Source: Alkalibacterium kapii (lineage in GTDB: Bacteria > Bacillota > Bacilli > Lactobacillales > Carnobacteriaceae_A). From it: a DNA stretch of 64,000 bases. Shown here piece after piece: positions 52,070 to 60,882 of this stretch (the first letter of the stretch is position 1; every line of letters starts with the position of its first letter). The stretch is from the NCBI RefSeq assembly GCF_007988865.1, contig NZ_BJUY01000002.1, forward strand, positions 1 to 64,000. Reading direction: 5' to 3'. The translations under genes and the position numbers were made by a program. The notes beneath the pieces were generated by a model. The model did not search any database and was not told the origin of the DNA. It saw only the letters and a program-made list of their open reading frames with translations.

Positions 52070-54865
52070 ATGAAAAAAAATCAAATCTATGCAATCGTCG
52101 ATATCGAGGCCACAGGAGCAAGTATAGGTAGAGACGAGCGGATGATACAGTTTGCCTGTGTGCTTTTAAAAAATGGAGAGATTATTGAAATTTTTGATTC
52201 ATATGTCAATCCTTCACGAAAAGTCAGCCGTCTGATCCGTAATCTGACAGGTATTACCAGTAAAGATCTGGCAACCGCTCCATATTTTGAAGACATTGCC
52301 CAGCCTATCCATCGACTTTTAGAAGACACGATTTTTGTCGCTCACAACGTGGCCTTTGACTTTGACTTTTTAAATGAAAGCTTCAAACGGGCGGGCATGC
52401 CAGCCCTAGACATACCGGCAATCGATACTGTCCAGCTTTCACAGATCCTCTTTCCTAAAGAAGAAAGCTATAGATTGAAAAATTTGACCGCTTCGCTGGG
52501 GTATACCCTCGACTATGCACATAATGCGCTTTTTGATGCTAAAGCAACGGCTTATCTTTTAAAGAAACTGGATGAAAAATTAAAAGGATTACCCTTAGTG
52601 ACTCTTGAAAAACTGGCGGAATTATCTGGAGCAACAATCGCTGAAACGTCGCTCTTTTTTAAGCAGGCTTTATACGAAATGAAGAAACAACCGGTTGATT
52701 TGGATGATTCACTGATGATCGTAGAAGGACTGGCGCTCAAAAAGTTGAAGTCGGACAGTGAGCAACTGGATCATCGAAAAAGTCATACATACCCTTATAA
52801 GGAATCAGATAAGCGGGCACAGCTGGAATCGATGGGACTGAACTACCGCGAGAGTCAAAATCAGATGATGAATACAGTATTCAATTATTTAAAAAAAGAA
52901 CATCCTGAGCCTGTTCAATTTATTGAAGCACCCGCTGGTTCCGGAAAGACATTCGGTTATCTCTACCCGAGCCTTTATCTGTCGTCTCCAGAAGAAAAAG
53001 TCGTGCTCTCAACTTATACGAAATTGCTTCAGCGTCAGCTTGTCGAGGATAATCTTCCACAGTTACTTGATCGTTTACCTTTTGATAAAACGATCGCACT
53101 GATGAAAAGCCCGAGTCATTATTTATCACTTTCTGCTTTTTATACAAAACTGAAAAATATTGATATCAACGATACAGAAGCTTTTTTTTGTATGAAACTG
53201 CTGGTGTGGCTGACTGAAACTGATGAGGGGGATTTGGAAGAAATCGGTTTGGGGAAAACCCTTCATCACACGTTCTGGACTGAAGTAAAAAGCACGCTTG
53301 ATGCCAAAAACCAATTGGACAGCTTCAAAGAAATGGATTATCTGGCACGTAGAGAAAAGCGGCTGAAAAATGCCTCAATACTTGTGGGCAATCATGCTTA
53401 TCTGTTTTCAGAATGGCAGCATCATCCCGGACGATTCAACAAAGCAAAAGTGCTGCTGGATGAAGCACATCATGTTCCTGATGTCATTGAACAGAATGCG
53501 ACGATGAAGCTATCTGTTAAAACATTAACTAACGAACTGAAGCAATTAGGGTCAAAAGAAAAAGAGGACACACTGTTATATGAATGTCTGAAACTTTTAC
53601 CGTCTCAAAATATAAAAGAATATCAGCTGGACACGCTACATTCGACTGTTTCGATCGTTTCAGAAGAATGGGAAATGTGGTGCCGAAAATGGACCGACTG
53701 GCTGATGCATAATGATGCATATGAAGACCATGTCGCTGAGTGGAAAGAAAAAACGGTTTACTATGATCAATTACCGCTTGATATCAAGCGGGACACCAAG
53801 TTTTTCTGTAGAAACCTGGAAGAACTCGTTTATGTAGGACGCCAGCTGACTCAGTTCCTGGATACAGCTGATCAGGATCTGCCAAAAAATGAACAGCGGC
53901 TTTTATCTAAAATAAATGTGATGCTTGATCACTTTTCAACGGTGATCGATCGTTTGAACTATCTGTTTTCTTCAAAGAATCCTTCCAATCCGACGATCAT
54001 ACGGTTTTACTCTAAAAATCCATTGGCTACATTGAATTTTTATCGTTTTGATCAAAAGATTAAAGATCAGCTTTTGAAAGAATTGAATAAGACGGAACAT
54101 CTGATCCTTACAAGCAGCACATTAACAGTCAATGGTTCCGTGTCTTATCTGAAAAAACAGCTGGGGATAGAGAAAGAGCGGCTAAATCGATACCCATCTT
54201 CTTACAACTATAAAGAACAGGCAAGGTTTTATGTCACAAAGGATGTGGATACTTCTGCACAAAAAAATTCGAGTGTCTCAGCCTCTTTTATAACTGATCT
54301 GATCGAACGCATTTTGAGTAAAACAGATGAGAATTGTCTCGTTTTATTTCGTTCGCATGATATGATCCAGCGTGTTTACAAAAGGTTGAATCAACGCGGA
54401 CAGTTGAAAGACCGTACGATACTTGCACAGAATATTTCGGGCAGTACAACAAAAATAAAAAAACAGTTCAAAAAAGCGAAACAAAGTGTGCTGTTAGGCT
54501 CAGACAGTTTCTGGGAAGGCGTCGACTTTCCTTTAGATGAACTTAAAATCGTGATCATCACTAAACTGCCTTTTGATTCACCAGAAATGCCTGTGGTGAA
54601 AAGACGTCATCAAACCTTGCGTGAAAGCGGAGAAAATCCTTTTGTGACTGATCTTTTGCCGCGTGCAGTCATTAAATTCAAACAAGGCATCGGCCGACTG
54701 ATACGCAGCGAGCAGGATAAGGGTGCATGGATCGTTCTGGATCGTCGTTTTGTGGAAGCAAGTTATGCATCCCTGTTTATTGATTCTTTACCAGAATGCC
54801 TCGATATCAACGAACGGTCTCTTGATGAAATAAGTGAAGAGTTGACTAAATTTTTCGATCAGTAA
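52070..54865 (+). CDS. dinG: DinG-family exonuclease-helicase
   Basis: A 931-residue fusion of a DEDDh 3'-5' exonuclease (residues 5-170; D11/E13 in VDIEATGA, then HNVAFDFDFLNE and HNALFDAKAT) to an XPD/DinG-type helicase domain. Walker A is PAGSGKTFGY (about 288-297), the DEAH box is at 464-467, and late motifs include GSDSFWEGVDFP and QGIGRLIRSEQD. The four Fe-S cysteines of E. coli DinG are not visible, as in other Firmicutes DinG proteins, where the nuclease is active but helicase activity is doubtful. AAGGAGG precedes the ATG. Confidence 0.93.
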   Translation: MKKNQIYAIVDIEATGASIGRDERMIQFACVLLKNGEIIEIFDSYVNPSRKVSRLIRNLTGITSKDLATAPYFEDIAQPIHRLLEDTIFVAHNVAFDFDFLNESFKRAGMPALDIPAIDTVQLSQILFPKEESYRLKNLTASLGYTLDYAHNALFDAKATAYLLKKLDEKLKGLPLVTLEKLAELSGATIAETSLFFKQALYEMKKQPVDLDDSLMIVEGLALKKLKSDSEQLDHRKSHTYPYKESDKRAQLESMGLNYRESQNQMMNTVFNYLKKEHPEPVQFIEAPAGSGKTFGYLYPSLYLSSPEEKVVLSTYTKLLQRQLVEDNLPQLLDRLPFDKTIALMKSPSHYLSLSAFYTKLKNIDINDTEAFFCMKLLVWLTETDEGDLEEIGLGKTLHHTFWTEVKSTLDAKNQLDSFKEMDYLARREKRLKNASILVGNHAYLFSEWQHHPGRFNKAKVLLDEAHHVPDVIEQNATMKLSVKTLTNELKQLGSKEKEDTLLYECLKLLPSQNIKEYQLDTLHSTVSIVSEEWEMWCRKWTDWLMHNDAYEDHVAEWKEKTVYYDQLPLDIKRDTKFFCRNLEELVYVGRQLTQFLDTADQDLPKNEQRLLSKINVMLDHFSTVIDRLNYLFSSKNPSNPTIIRFYSKNPLATLNFYRFDQKIKDQLLKELNKTEHLILTSSTLTVNGSVSYLKKQLGIEKERLNRYPSSYNYKEQARFYVTKDVDTSAQKNSSVSASFITDLIERILSKTDENCLVLFRSHDMIQRVYKRLNQRGQLKDRTILAQNISGSTTKIKKQFKKAKQSVLLGSDSFWEGVDFPLDELKIVIITKLPFDSPEMPVVKRRHQTLRESGENPFVTDLLPRAVIKFKQGIGRLIRSEQDKGAWIVLDRRFVEASYASLFIDSLPECLDINERSLDEISEELTKFFDQ

Positions 54866-54973
54866 TAGTGACCGGAGATACACCTGTGAATTCTTGAAAA
54901 GGCGTATTTATTTATCTCTTCCAATTTGATATACTTAAAACATTGATTAGAATGAATAAATGAGGAGACCAAC

Positions 54974-55447
54974 GTGAAAAAAGTTATTATCGGACTTGTC
55001 CTTACTCTGAGCGTCATTATCGTTGGGGCTATTTATGTCTATCAGACTGCCCATGCTCCTTATGCTCAAGCAGAGCAGGAGACCATTACTTTCTTGAAAG
55101 AGCGGACAGATTTGAACGACGTAAAAGATTTCTACTGGTATAACGGTGAAAAAACAACATTTACTGTCAGAGGTTCGAATGAGTCTGACGAGGAAAAATA
55201 TTATATTGTGAAACCTGACGGCGGAACGGTCATTACTTTGGATGTTGCTGAAACACTGTCAGAACAAAATGCCCGAAAAATGGCTACAGATGCAACAGAT
55301 CTGAAGCGTATTTTAGATGCGAAAATTGGTTTAATGGAAGACACGCCTGTCTGGGAAGTTACTTACAAGAATGAAAACGATCGGCTGGGGTATTACATCA
55401 TTGATTTAAAGACAGGTGAATGGATGAGGTCTGTCGATAATATATGA
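54974..55447 (+). CDS. ypmB: DUF5590 (YpmB) membrane-anchored protein
   Basis: A 157-residue protein with an N-terminal helix (residues 2-23) that anchors it outside the membrane, then two PepSY-like domains (EQETITFLKERTDLNDVKDFYWYNG and EQNARKMATDATDLKRILDAKIGL). The position between dinG and asnS is the same as ypmB in Bacillus. The role is unknown, perhaps at the cell wall. It starts with GTG after TGAGGAGA. Confidence 0.85.
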   Translation: MKKVIIGLVLTLSVIIVGAIYVYQTAHAPYAQAEQETITFLKERTDLNDVKDFYWYNGEKTTFTVRGSNESDEEKYYIVKPDGGTVITLDVAETLSEQNARKMATDATDLKRILDAKIGLMEDTPVWEVTYKNENDRLGYYIIDLKTGEWMRSVDNI

Positions 55448-55477
55448 GATTGATTAAATGACTAAAGGAGATACACG

Positions 55478-56773
55478 ATGAAAAAGATACAGATTATAGA
55501 CTCGAAAAAACATGTAGGAGAAAGAGTGACAATCGGTGCCTGGATCGCAAATAAGCGTTCCAGCGGTAAGATTGCCTTTCTAAGTCTGCGTGATGGTTCT
55601 GCCTTCTTCCAGGGTGTTGTGGTGAAAAGCGAAGTAGACGAAAAAGTTTTTGATCAGGCAAAAAGTTTGAATCAGGAAAGCTCCGTCTGGGTCGTAGGGA
55701 CGATTCAGGAAGATTCACGTTCAAAATTCGGTTATGAGATACATATCGAAGACATTGAATTGATCAGTGAAGCGATCGACTACCCGATCACACCGAAAGA
55801 ACACGGGACAGAATTTCTTATGGACAACCGACACTTATGGCTCCGTTCATCCAAACAGCATGCCATCATGCAAATCAGAAATGAAATTATTCGAGCAACG
55901 TACGAATTTTATAACAACAAAGGCTTCGTTAAAATCGATCCGCCTATCCTGACTGGAAATGCTGCAGAGAACACGACTGAACTTTTTCAGACCAGGTATT
56001 TTGATCGTGATGCTTTCTTATCCCAAAGTGGACAACTGTATATGGAAGCAGCTGCGTCGGCACTTGGCCGCGTTTTTTCGTTTGGTCCCACTTTTAGGGC
56101 AGAAAAATCAAAAACACGTCGTCATCTGATTGAATTCTGGATGATGGAACCTGAAATGGCCTTTATGAATCACGATGAATCACTGGAAATTCAAGAACAG
56201 TATGTGGCATATTTAGTGGAAAGTGTCCTGAAGAATTGTGACCACGCACTGGATATTCTTGAGCGGGACAAAGAACTGTTGAAAAAATATACGGAGCTGC
56301 CTTACCCGCGCATTTCTTATGATGAAGCTGTAGAGATGCTTCAGAAGAATGATTTTGACGTAACATGGGGAGAAGACTTTGGTTCACCGGAAGAAACCTT
56401 TATTGCCAAGCATTATGATAAGCCGGTCTTCATCGTGAATTACCCTAAAGCAATCAAACCTTTTTATATGAAAAAACACCCTGAGCGTGAAGATGTCGTT
56501 TTATGTGCAGATATGATCGCGCCTGAAGGGTACGGCGAAATTATTGGTGGATCTGAACGTGAAGATGACTATGAAACCTTACGTAAAGAGATCATCGACT
56601 TTGGTTTGAATGTGGATGATTATGAATGGTATCTGGATCTGCGTAGATATGGTAGCGTACCGCATTCCGGCTTTGGCTTAGGTTTAGAGCGTATGGTAAC
56701 ATGGATCAGTGGAACGGAACATATTCGTGAAGCCATCCCATTCCCACGTTTATTGAACCGTATTTACCCTTAA
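55478..56773 (+). CDS. asnS: asparaginyl-tRNA synthetase
   Basis: It charges tRNA-Asn with asparagine. The 431-residue class II synthetase has an N-terminal OB-fold anticodon domain ([25 protein letters not shown]) and a catalytic domain with motif 2 [21 protein letters not shown] and motif 3 [15 protein letters not shown]. The length is normal. AAAGGAGAT precedes the ATG. It follows ypmB by 30 bp and is separated from dnaD by a terminator, matching the Bacillus cluster order. Confidence 0.96.
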   Translation: MKKIQIIDSKKHVGERVTIGAWIANKRSSGKIAFLSLRDGSAFFQGVVVKSEVDEKVFDQAKSLNQESSVWVVGTIQEDSRSKFGYEIHIEDIELISEAIDYPITPKEHGTEFLMDNRHLWLRSSKQHAIMQIRNEIIRATYEFYNNKGFVKIDPPILTGNAAENTTELFQTRYFDRDAFLSQSGQLYMEAAASALGRVFSFGPTFRAEKSKTRRHLIEFWMMEPEMAFMNHDESLEIQEQYVAYLVESVLKNCDHALDILERDKELLKKYTELPYPRISYDEAVEMLQKNDFDVTWGEDFGSPEETFIAKHYDKPVFIVNYPKAIKPFYMKKHPEREDVVLCADMIAPEGYGEIIGGSEREDDYETLRKEIIDFGLNVDDYEWYLDLRRYGSVPHSGFGLGLERMVTWISGTEHIREAIPFPRLLNRIYP

Positions 56774-56799
56774 ACAATTATTAAGAGACTTAGAAAGGA

Positions 56800-56829
56800 G
56801 GATTGGGACATGAACCCGGTCCTTTTTTC
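56800..56829 (+). terminator. terminator between asnS and dnaD, with a seven-codon ORF inside
   Basis: GGATTGGG (56800-56807) pairs with CCCGGTCC (56815-56822, two G-U pairs), followed by six Ts. AAAGGAGG ahead of an ATG at 56810 opens a tiny ORF (MNPVLFS, stop 56831-56833) that reads through the hairpin. Confidence 0.75.
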
Positions 56830-56887
56830 GTAGACTATCACTGAAATTGAATGAAATATTTAGATGTAGCCTTGAAGGAGAATAACA

Positions 56888-57604
56888 ATGAATAAGCACC
56901 TGCTGTTTGAATGGATAAGGACAGGAACATTGGCTGTTCCCAATTATCTTTTGAAAAATTATAAAAAAATAGGTCTCGATAATGATGACCTGGTTACCCT
57001 TCTTCAATTACTGGCACTGGTGGAAAATGGCCAACGATTTCCAGATAGTCAACTTCTCGCTGACCGGCTTGCCGTTTCGAGGGAAGAGGCTTTTAAGGCC
57101 ATTCATCAACTGATCACGAAAAAAGTATTGACCATTGAAACGCGAACTGATGAAGAAGGAAAAACAACGGATGAGTTCTCGTTTGATTTACTTTACGAAA
57201 AACTTGCCACCCTGTTGACGCAGTCTATTGAAAAAGAAGAGACAGAAAAGGAATTATTGGCTTCAAAAAATATTTATCAGCTTTTTGAACAGGAATTCGG
57301 CCGAAGTTTGTCAGCGATGGAGATTCAGACTTTGAATATGTGGATCGAAGAAGATAAATACCATCCCGAATTGATAGAAATGGCTCTAAGAGAAGCTGTA
57401 TTGAATCAGGTTTATAGTTTGAAGTATATCGACCGTATCTTATTGAGCTGGGAAAAAAAGAATATACGTACAAAAGAACAAGTAGAAAAAGAATCCAAAC
57501 GTTTCAGAAAAAACCAGGCCAATGAAGAGACTAAGGAAAAATCGGATCCCAATGAGACACCCGTACCCATGTATAATTGGCTTAAAGATAAATTGGATAA
57601 TTAA
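56888..57604 (+). CDS. dnaD: DNA replication initiation protein DnaD
   Basis: A 238-residue primosomal protein that helps load the helicase at oriC and at restart sites. The N-terminal winged-helix domain (DNDDLVTLLQLLALVENGQRFPDSQLLADRLAVSREEAFKAIHQLI) and the C-terminal DnaD domain (IYQLFEQEFGRSLSAMEIQTLNMWIEE, then YSLKYIDRILLSWEKKNIRT) are intact. GAAGGAGA precedes the ATG. Its stop is adjacent to nth, as in Bacillus. Confidence 0.94.
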   Translation: MNKHLLFEWIRTGTLAVPNYLLKNYKKIGLDNDDLVTLLQLLALVENGQRFPDSQLLADRLAVSREEAFKAIHQLITKKVLTIETRTDEEGKTTDEFSFDLLYEKLATLLTQSIEKEETEKELLASKNIYQLFEQEFGRSLSAMEIQTLNMWIEEDKYHPELIEMALREAVLNQVYSLKYIDRILLSWEKKNIRTKEQVEKESKRFRKNQANEETKEKSDPNETPVPMYNWLKDKLDN

Positions 57605-57625
57605 ATGGTTAAAGGAGACAAGAAT

Positions 57626-58306
57626 TTGGAAAAGAACGAGACCTTGCTTTCATCTAAAGAAACGATTGAACTGATCGATGCCATGGGCGTGCTGTTTCCT
57701 GAGGCTAAGGCGGAATTGACGCATAAAAATGCATTTGAACTGCTGATATCGGTTATATTGAGTGCACAAACGACTGATGTCGGAGTAAACAAGGCAACAC
57801 CGAAACTTTTCGCAGCCTATCCAACACCTGAAGCCATGATGCATGCTGATATCGATGATATTATAGACAAAATAAAAACTATTGGATTATATAGAAATAA
57901 AGCTAAGTTTTTGAAAAAGTGTGCGACTCAACTTGTTGAAGAATTTAATGGAGAAGTACCACAAACTCACAAAGAGCTCGAGAGCTTAGCAGGAGTCGGA
58001 AGAAAAACAGCCAATGTCGTAATGAGTGTGGCCTTTGACGAGCCGGCGATTGCAGTGGACACACATGTTGATCGCATTAGTAAAAAATTTAATATTGCTC
58101 CGCAAGAAGCGACGGTCAGACAAGTTGAAAATATACTGATGGACAAACTGCCGCGTGACATGTGGAGTTCTGCCCACCACCGCATGATTTTCTTTGGACG
58201 CTATCAGTGCCCAGCTCGCGCCCATGATCATGATGAATGCATCGAAAAAATCAATGTGGCCATAAAAGAAAAAAGAGAAGTTAAAAAGTTGAGTTTTAGA
58301 ATGTAA
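57626..58306 (+). CDS. nth: endonuclease III with an incomplete Fe-S cysteine loop
   Basis: A DNA glycosylase/AP-lyase that removes oxidised pyrimidines, about 226 residues. The helix-hairpin-helix and catalytic pair are intact: LAGVGRKTANVVMS with the nucleophilic Lys, then VDTHVDRIS with the Asp. The C-terminal iron-sulfur loop, normally C-x6-C-x2-C-x5-C, is reduced to two cysteines (QCPARAHDHDECIEKI), so a [4Fe-4S] cluster is unlikely. The frame is also open from an ATG at 57605 (right after the dnaD stop), but AAAGGAGA sits seven bases before the TTG at 57626, which is taken as the start. Confidence 0.9.
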   Translation: MEKNETLLSSKETIELIDAMGVLFPEAKAELTHKNAFELLISVILSAQTTDVGVNKATPKLFAAYPTPEAMMHADIDDIIDKIKTIGLYRNKAKFLKKCATQLVEEFNGEVPQTHKELESLAGVGRKTANVVMSVAFDEPAIAVDTHVDRISKKFNIAPQEATVRQVENILMDKLPRDMWSSAHHRMIFFGRYQCPARAHDHDECIEKINVAIKEKREVKKLSFRM

Positions 58307-58375
58307 CGTTTTCATAATTACACCACATACGTTATAATTATAGATGTTAGTTTAAAAGTCATGAAGGGAGGATTT

Positions 58376-59632
58376 ATGGATCAGAAACAAAGTCGTTTAG
58401 ATAGAGCAAGGACTCAATATGCCCTTTACAAAGAGCGTCCGCTAGATATATCCATGGCTAGAGGGATTCCTTCAAAAAAACAACTTAAGCTGTCTGAATC
58501 TTTAGTCAATGATATAGAAATAGAGAGCTGGCTCAGCGAGGATGAGCTTGATATTCGTAACTACGGCGGCCTTTATGGTATAAAAGAAGCCAGAGAGCTG
58601 TTCGGATTGTTACTTAAAACAAAGATTGAAGAGACATTCGTTGGGGGGAATTCCAGTCTTCAATTGATGTTCGCTGTTTTGAATTATCATATGTATAATA
58701 AGCAAAATCCCTGGAGCAAAGCGAAAGATCAGCCAGTTAAATTCATTTGTCCCAGCCCGGGATATGACCGGCACTGGTTTATGCTGGATTATTTAGGTAT
58801 TGAAATGATTCCAGTAGAACTGACGGGTAATGGTCCGGATATGGAAGTTGTTGAAAAACTCGTCTCACAGGATCCTTCCATCAAAGGGATGTTTGTAGTA
58901 CCGAAATACAACAATCCGACAGGCGAATCGGTTTCAGATGAGGTGGTCGACAGATTAGCCTCTATGCATACGGCCGTACAAGACTTTCTGATCTTATGGG
59001 ACAATGCCTATATAGTGCACCATTTAACGGATGAAAAAGTAGAGATCAAAAACATCTTGGCGGCGAGTAAAGATTCCGGTAACCCGGATCGTGTCATTCA
59101 ATTCGTCTCTACCTCTAAAATGACACTCCCAGGAGCTGGAGTTTCAGCAATGGGATCCTCAACTAAAAATATCGATGCTATGGCAGAGTACTTCAGTAAA
59201 CAACTGATCAGTTTTGATAAAATCAATCAGAAACGCCACGTGAAATTTTTGAAAGACAAGCAATCGATCGAAGCACATATGGAAAAACACCGAGAGATAC
59301 TGGAGCCTAAATTTTCCTGGATCGATGCCATTCTTTCTGCTTATTTTGGAGGGGAGAGCCAGTCATTTGTCGAATGGACGTCACCAAAAGGCGGGTATTT
59401 CGTTCATCTGACTACTCGAGTAAATTGTGCCAGTAAGATAGTAGCGGCGATGGCGGACATCGGGATAACATTGACACCGGCGAATGCAGCCTATCCTTAT
59501 GGCAGCAACCCACTGGATAACAGCATCCGACTGGCACCGAGTAATCTTAGTCTTGATCAATTGGAAATCGCGATGGAAGCTTTATGTGTCTGCATCGAAA
59601 TGGTGACACTGGAAACTTATGAAAATCTCTAA
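58376..59632 (+). CDS. aspartate aminotransferase, class Ic (Rv3722c-like)
   Basis: A PLP enzyme of 418 residues that moves the amino group between aspartate and 2-oxoglutarate. The closest recognisable relative is the Rv3722c/PF12897 group: DISMARGIPSKKQLKLSE, DIRNYGGLYGI, GGNSSLQLMF, FICPSPGYDRHW, PKYNNPTGE, FLILWDNAYIVHHL and STSK with the PLP Lys at 248. An upstream ATG (58361) lies within the Shine-Dalgarno region, so the ATG at 58376 after AAGGGAGG is used. A TATAAT at 58333-58338 gives it its own promoter. It stands where aspB-like genes are often found near asnS. Confidence 0.9.
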   Translation: MDQKQSRLDRARTQYALYKERPLDISMARGIPSKKQLKLSESLVNDIEIESWLSEDELDIRNYGGLYGIKEARELFGLLLKTKIEETFVGGNSSLQLMFAVLNYHMYNKQNPWSKAKDQPVKFICPSPGYDRHWFMLDYLGIEMIPVELTGNGPDMEVVEKLVSQDPSIKGMFVVPKYNNPTGESVSDEVVDRLASMHTAVQDFLILWDNAYIVHHLTDEKVEIKNILAASKDSGNPDRVIQFVSTSKMTLPGAGVSAMGSSTKNIDAMAEYFSKQLISFDKINQKRHVKFLKDKQSIEAHMEKHREILEPKFSWIDAILSAYFGGESQSFVEWTSPKGGYFVHLTTRVNCASKIVAAMADIGITLTPANAAYPYGSNPLDNSIRLAPSNLSLDQLEIAMEALCVCIEMVTLETYENL

Positions 59633-59644
59633 GGAGGAATTGAT

Positions 59645-59974
59645 ATGTCAAAAAAAAGTTTTGGATTAGGAGCAATATTAGGGGCACTAACAGGAGCAGC
59701 GGCAGCTTATTTGCTGGCTCCACAATCAGGACAGGAATTTCAAGACGATATGAAATTAAAAGTCAAAGAAGCAAAAAATAAGGCAATCATACGCATGGAT
59801 GAAGCAGTCATGGAAACAGAAATTTGGCTCGATCAGCAATTATCTGAACAGGATATTAGAAACCAGCCTGTCAAATACGAACGCACACCTGAAACTACAG
59901 CAGAAGCACCAGTTCATGCTTACACAGATACAGATGACTACACAGAATCCCCAGATGTTTTCACTGAAGAATAA
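59645..59974 (+). CDS. YtxH-like general stress membrane protein
   Basis: A 109-residue protein with one glycine/alanine-rich membrane helix (residues 6-25, GLGAILGALTGAAAAYLLAP) followed by SGQEFQDDMKLKVKEAKNKA, the YtxH-type start of an amphipathic region, and an acidic, Thr-rich tail. YtxH proteins are induced by stress and have unknown function. It lies 12 bp after the aminotransferase gene and probably shares its transcript. A terminator follows. Confidence 0.82.
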   Translation: MSKKSFGLGAILGALTGAAAAYLLAPQSGQEFQDDMKLKVKEAKNKAIIRMDEAVMETEIWLDQQLSEQDIRNQPVKYERTPETTAEAPVHAYTDTDDYTESPDVFTEE

Positions 59975-59989
59975 CTAAACCGATGATGT

Positions 59990-60023
59990 AGAGAGAAGCG
60001 TTGTGCTTCTCTCTTTCCTTTTT
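59990..60023 (+). terminator. terminator after the ytxH-like gene
   Basis: AGAGAGAAGC (59990-59999) pairs perfectly with GCTTCTCTCT (60005-60014), then a T-rich run. Confidence 0.92.
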
Positions 60024-60037
60024 AACTAGAGAGGAGA

Positions 60038-60290
60038 GAGTCGGTTTTGACCGACTCCTACTCGATTGGGTGACTTCGGTCGATTATGAAATGCGGAAGT
60101 ATTTGCAAGAGCCGAAGCTAATAATATTCGGCTGATACGAGTAGTAAAAAAGGAGACAAACGACCGAACGTGGATGAACTTCGGTCGATTGCGATATGAA
60201 AAGTGGTATGCAAGAGCCGAAGTTAATGATGTTTAGCTGATACGAGTATTAAAAAAGGAGACAAACGACCGAACGTAAGAAATAATAAAT
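60038..60290. repeat. family B array at 60.1 kb with leading hairpin
   Basis: A hairpin GAGTCGGT/ACCGACTC (60038-60057) precedes units whose CCGAA cores start at 60112, 60164, 60217 and 60269 (steps 52, 53, 52). The long-range repeat is about 105 bp: CTTCGGTCGATT recurs at 60074 and 60179, and TAAAAAAGGAGACAAACGACC is repeated in both halves. It lies between the convergent ytxH-like and ydaT-like genes. From 60291 to 60362 there is only AT-rich sequence. Confidence 0.88.
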
Positions 60291-60362
60291 GAATACTAAT
60301 AAAAAAAAGACTCATAAAGCAGCATGATTAGCTGAGCTTTACGAATCTTTAATTGTAAATTA

Positions 60363-60794
60363 TTAGTCCTGGCGTTCGCCGTCTTTTGTAAAGCGAATAA
60401 CTGAGGACCCCTTGTTTTCAGCGATTTCTTTTGCCCGGTCGACCGCATCGTTTTTCTTTTCAAAAGTCCTATCAGCCTGTTTAGCATTTTTAGTTCGTAC
60501 TTTCCATTGGTCTTCTTCAAAGTAAACCAGTACATCATTATCCAAGAGATCCGTGCGAGCTTCTGAATCATGTTCATCATTTTTTCTTGGGCGATCAGCA
60601 TGTTTATACGAACTCAGTTCCTCATCCGAGGCATTGTCAGCCCACTCTTTTGCCTGGCTTGTAGCTATAGGGATCGCACGGTCCTCTTCATAACCCTCAT
60701 CAACTAAAGCATTAGCAATATCGATGGCTTTTTTTCTGACAACCTGATCGAGATTCTTGAATGAAGCCGGGTAATCGTCTAAATTCCATGGCAT
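60363..60794 (-). CDS. DUF2188 protein (YdaT-like)
   Basis: A 143-residue protein. The N-terminal 60 residues (MPWNLDDYPASFKNLDQVVRKKAIDIANALVDEGYEEDRAIPIATSQAKEW) match the start of Bacillus YdaT, a general stress protein. The C-terminal part (VYFEEDQWKVRTKNAKQADRTFEKKNDAVDRAKEIAENKGSSVIRFTKDG) is a DUF2188 domain. The biochemical role is unknown. AAAGGATG precedes the ATG on the minus strand. Confidence 0.88.
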   Translation of the reverse strand: MPWNLDDYPASFKNLDQVVRKKAIDIANALVDEGYEEDRAIPIATSQAKEWADNASDEELSSYKHADRPRKNDEHDSEARTDLLDNDVLVYFEEDQWKVRTKNAKQADRTFEKKNDAVDRAKEIAENKGSSVIRFTKDGERQD

Positions 60795-60882
60795 AGTGTT
60801 TCATCCTTTCTTATTCCTTGTTTTCGTTATATCATGAATAAGTAAAATCGTCTAATATTAACTATTGAAATGAGGCAAGTGT

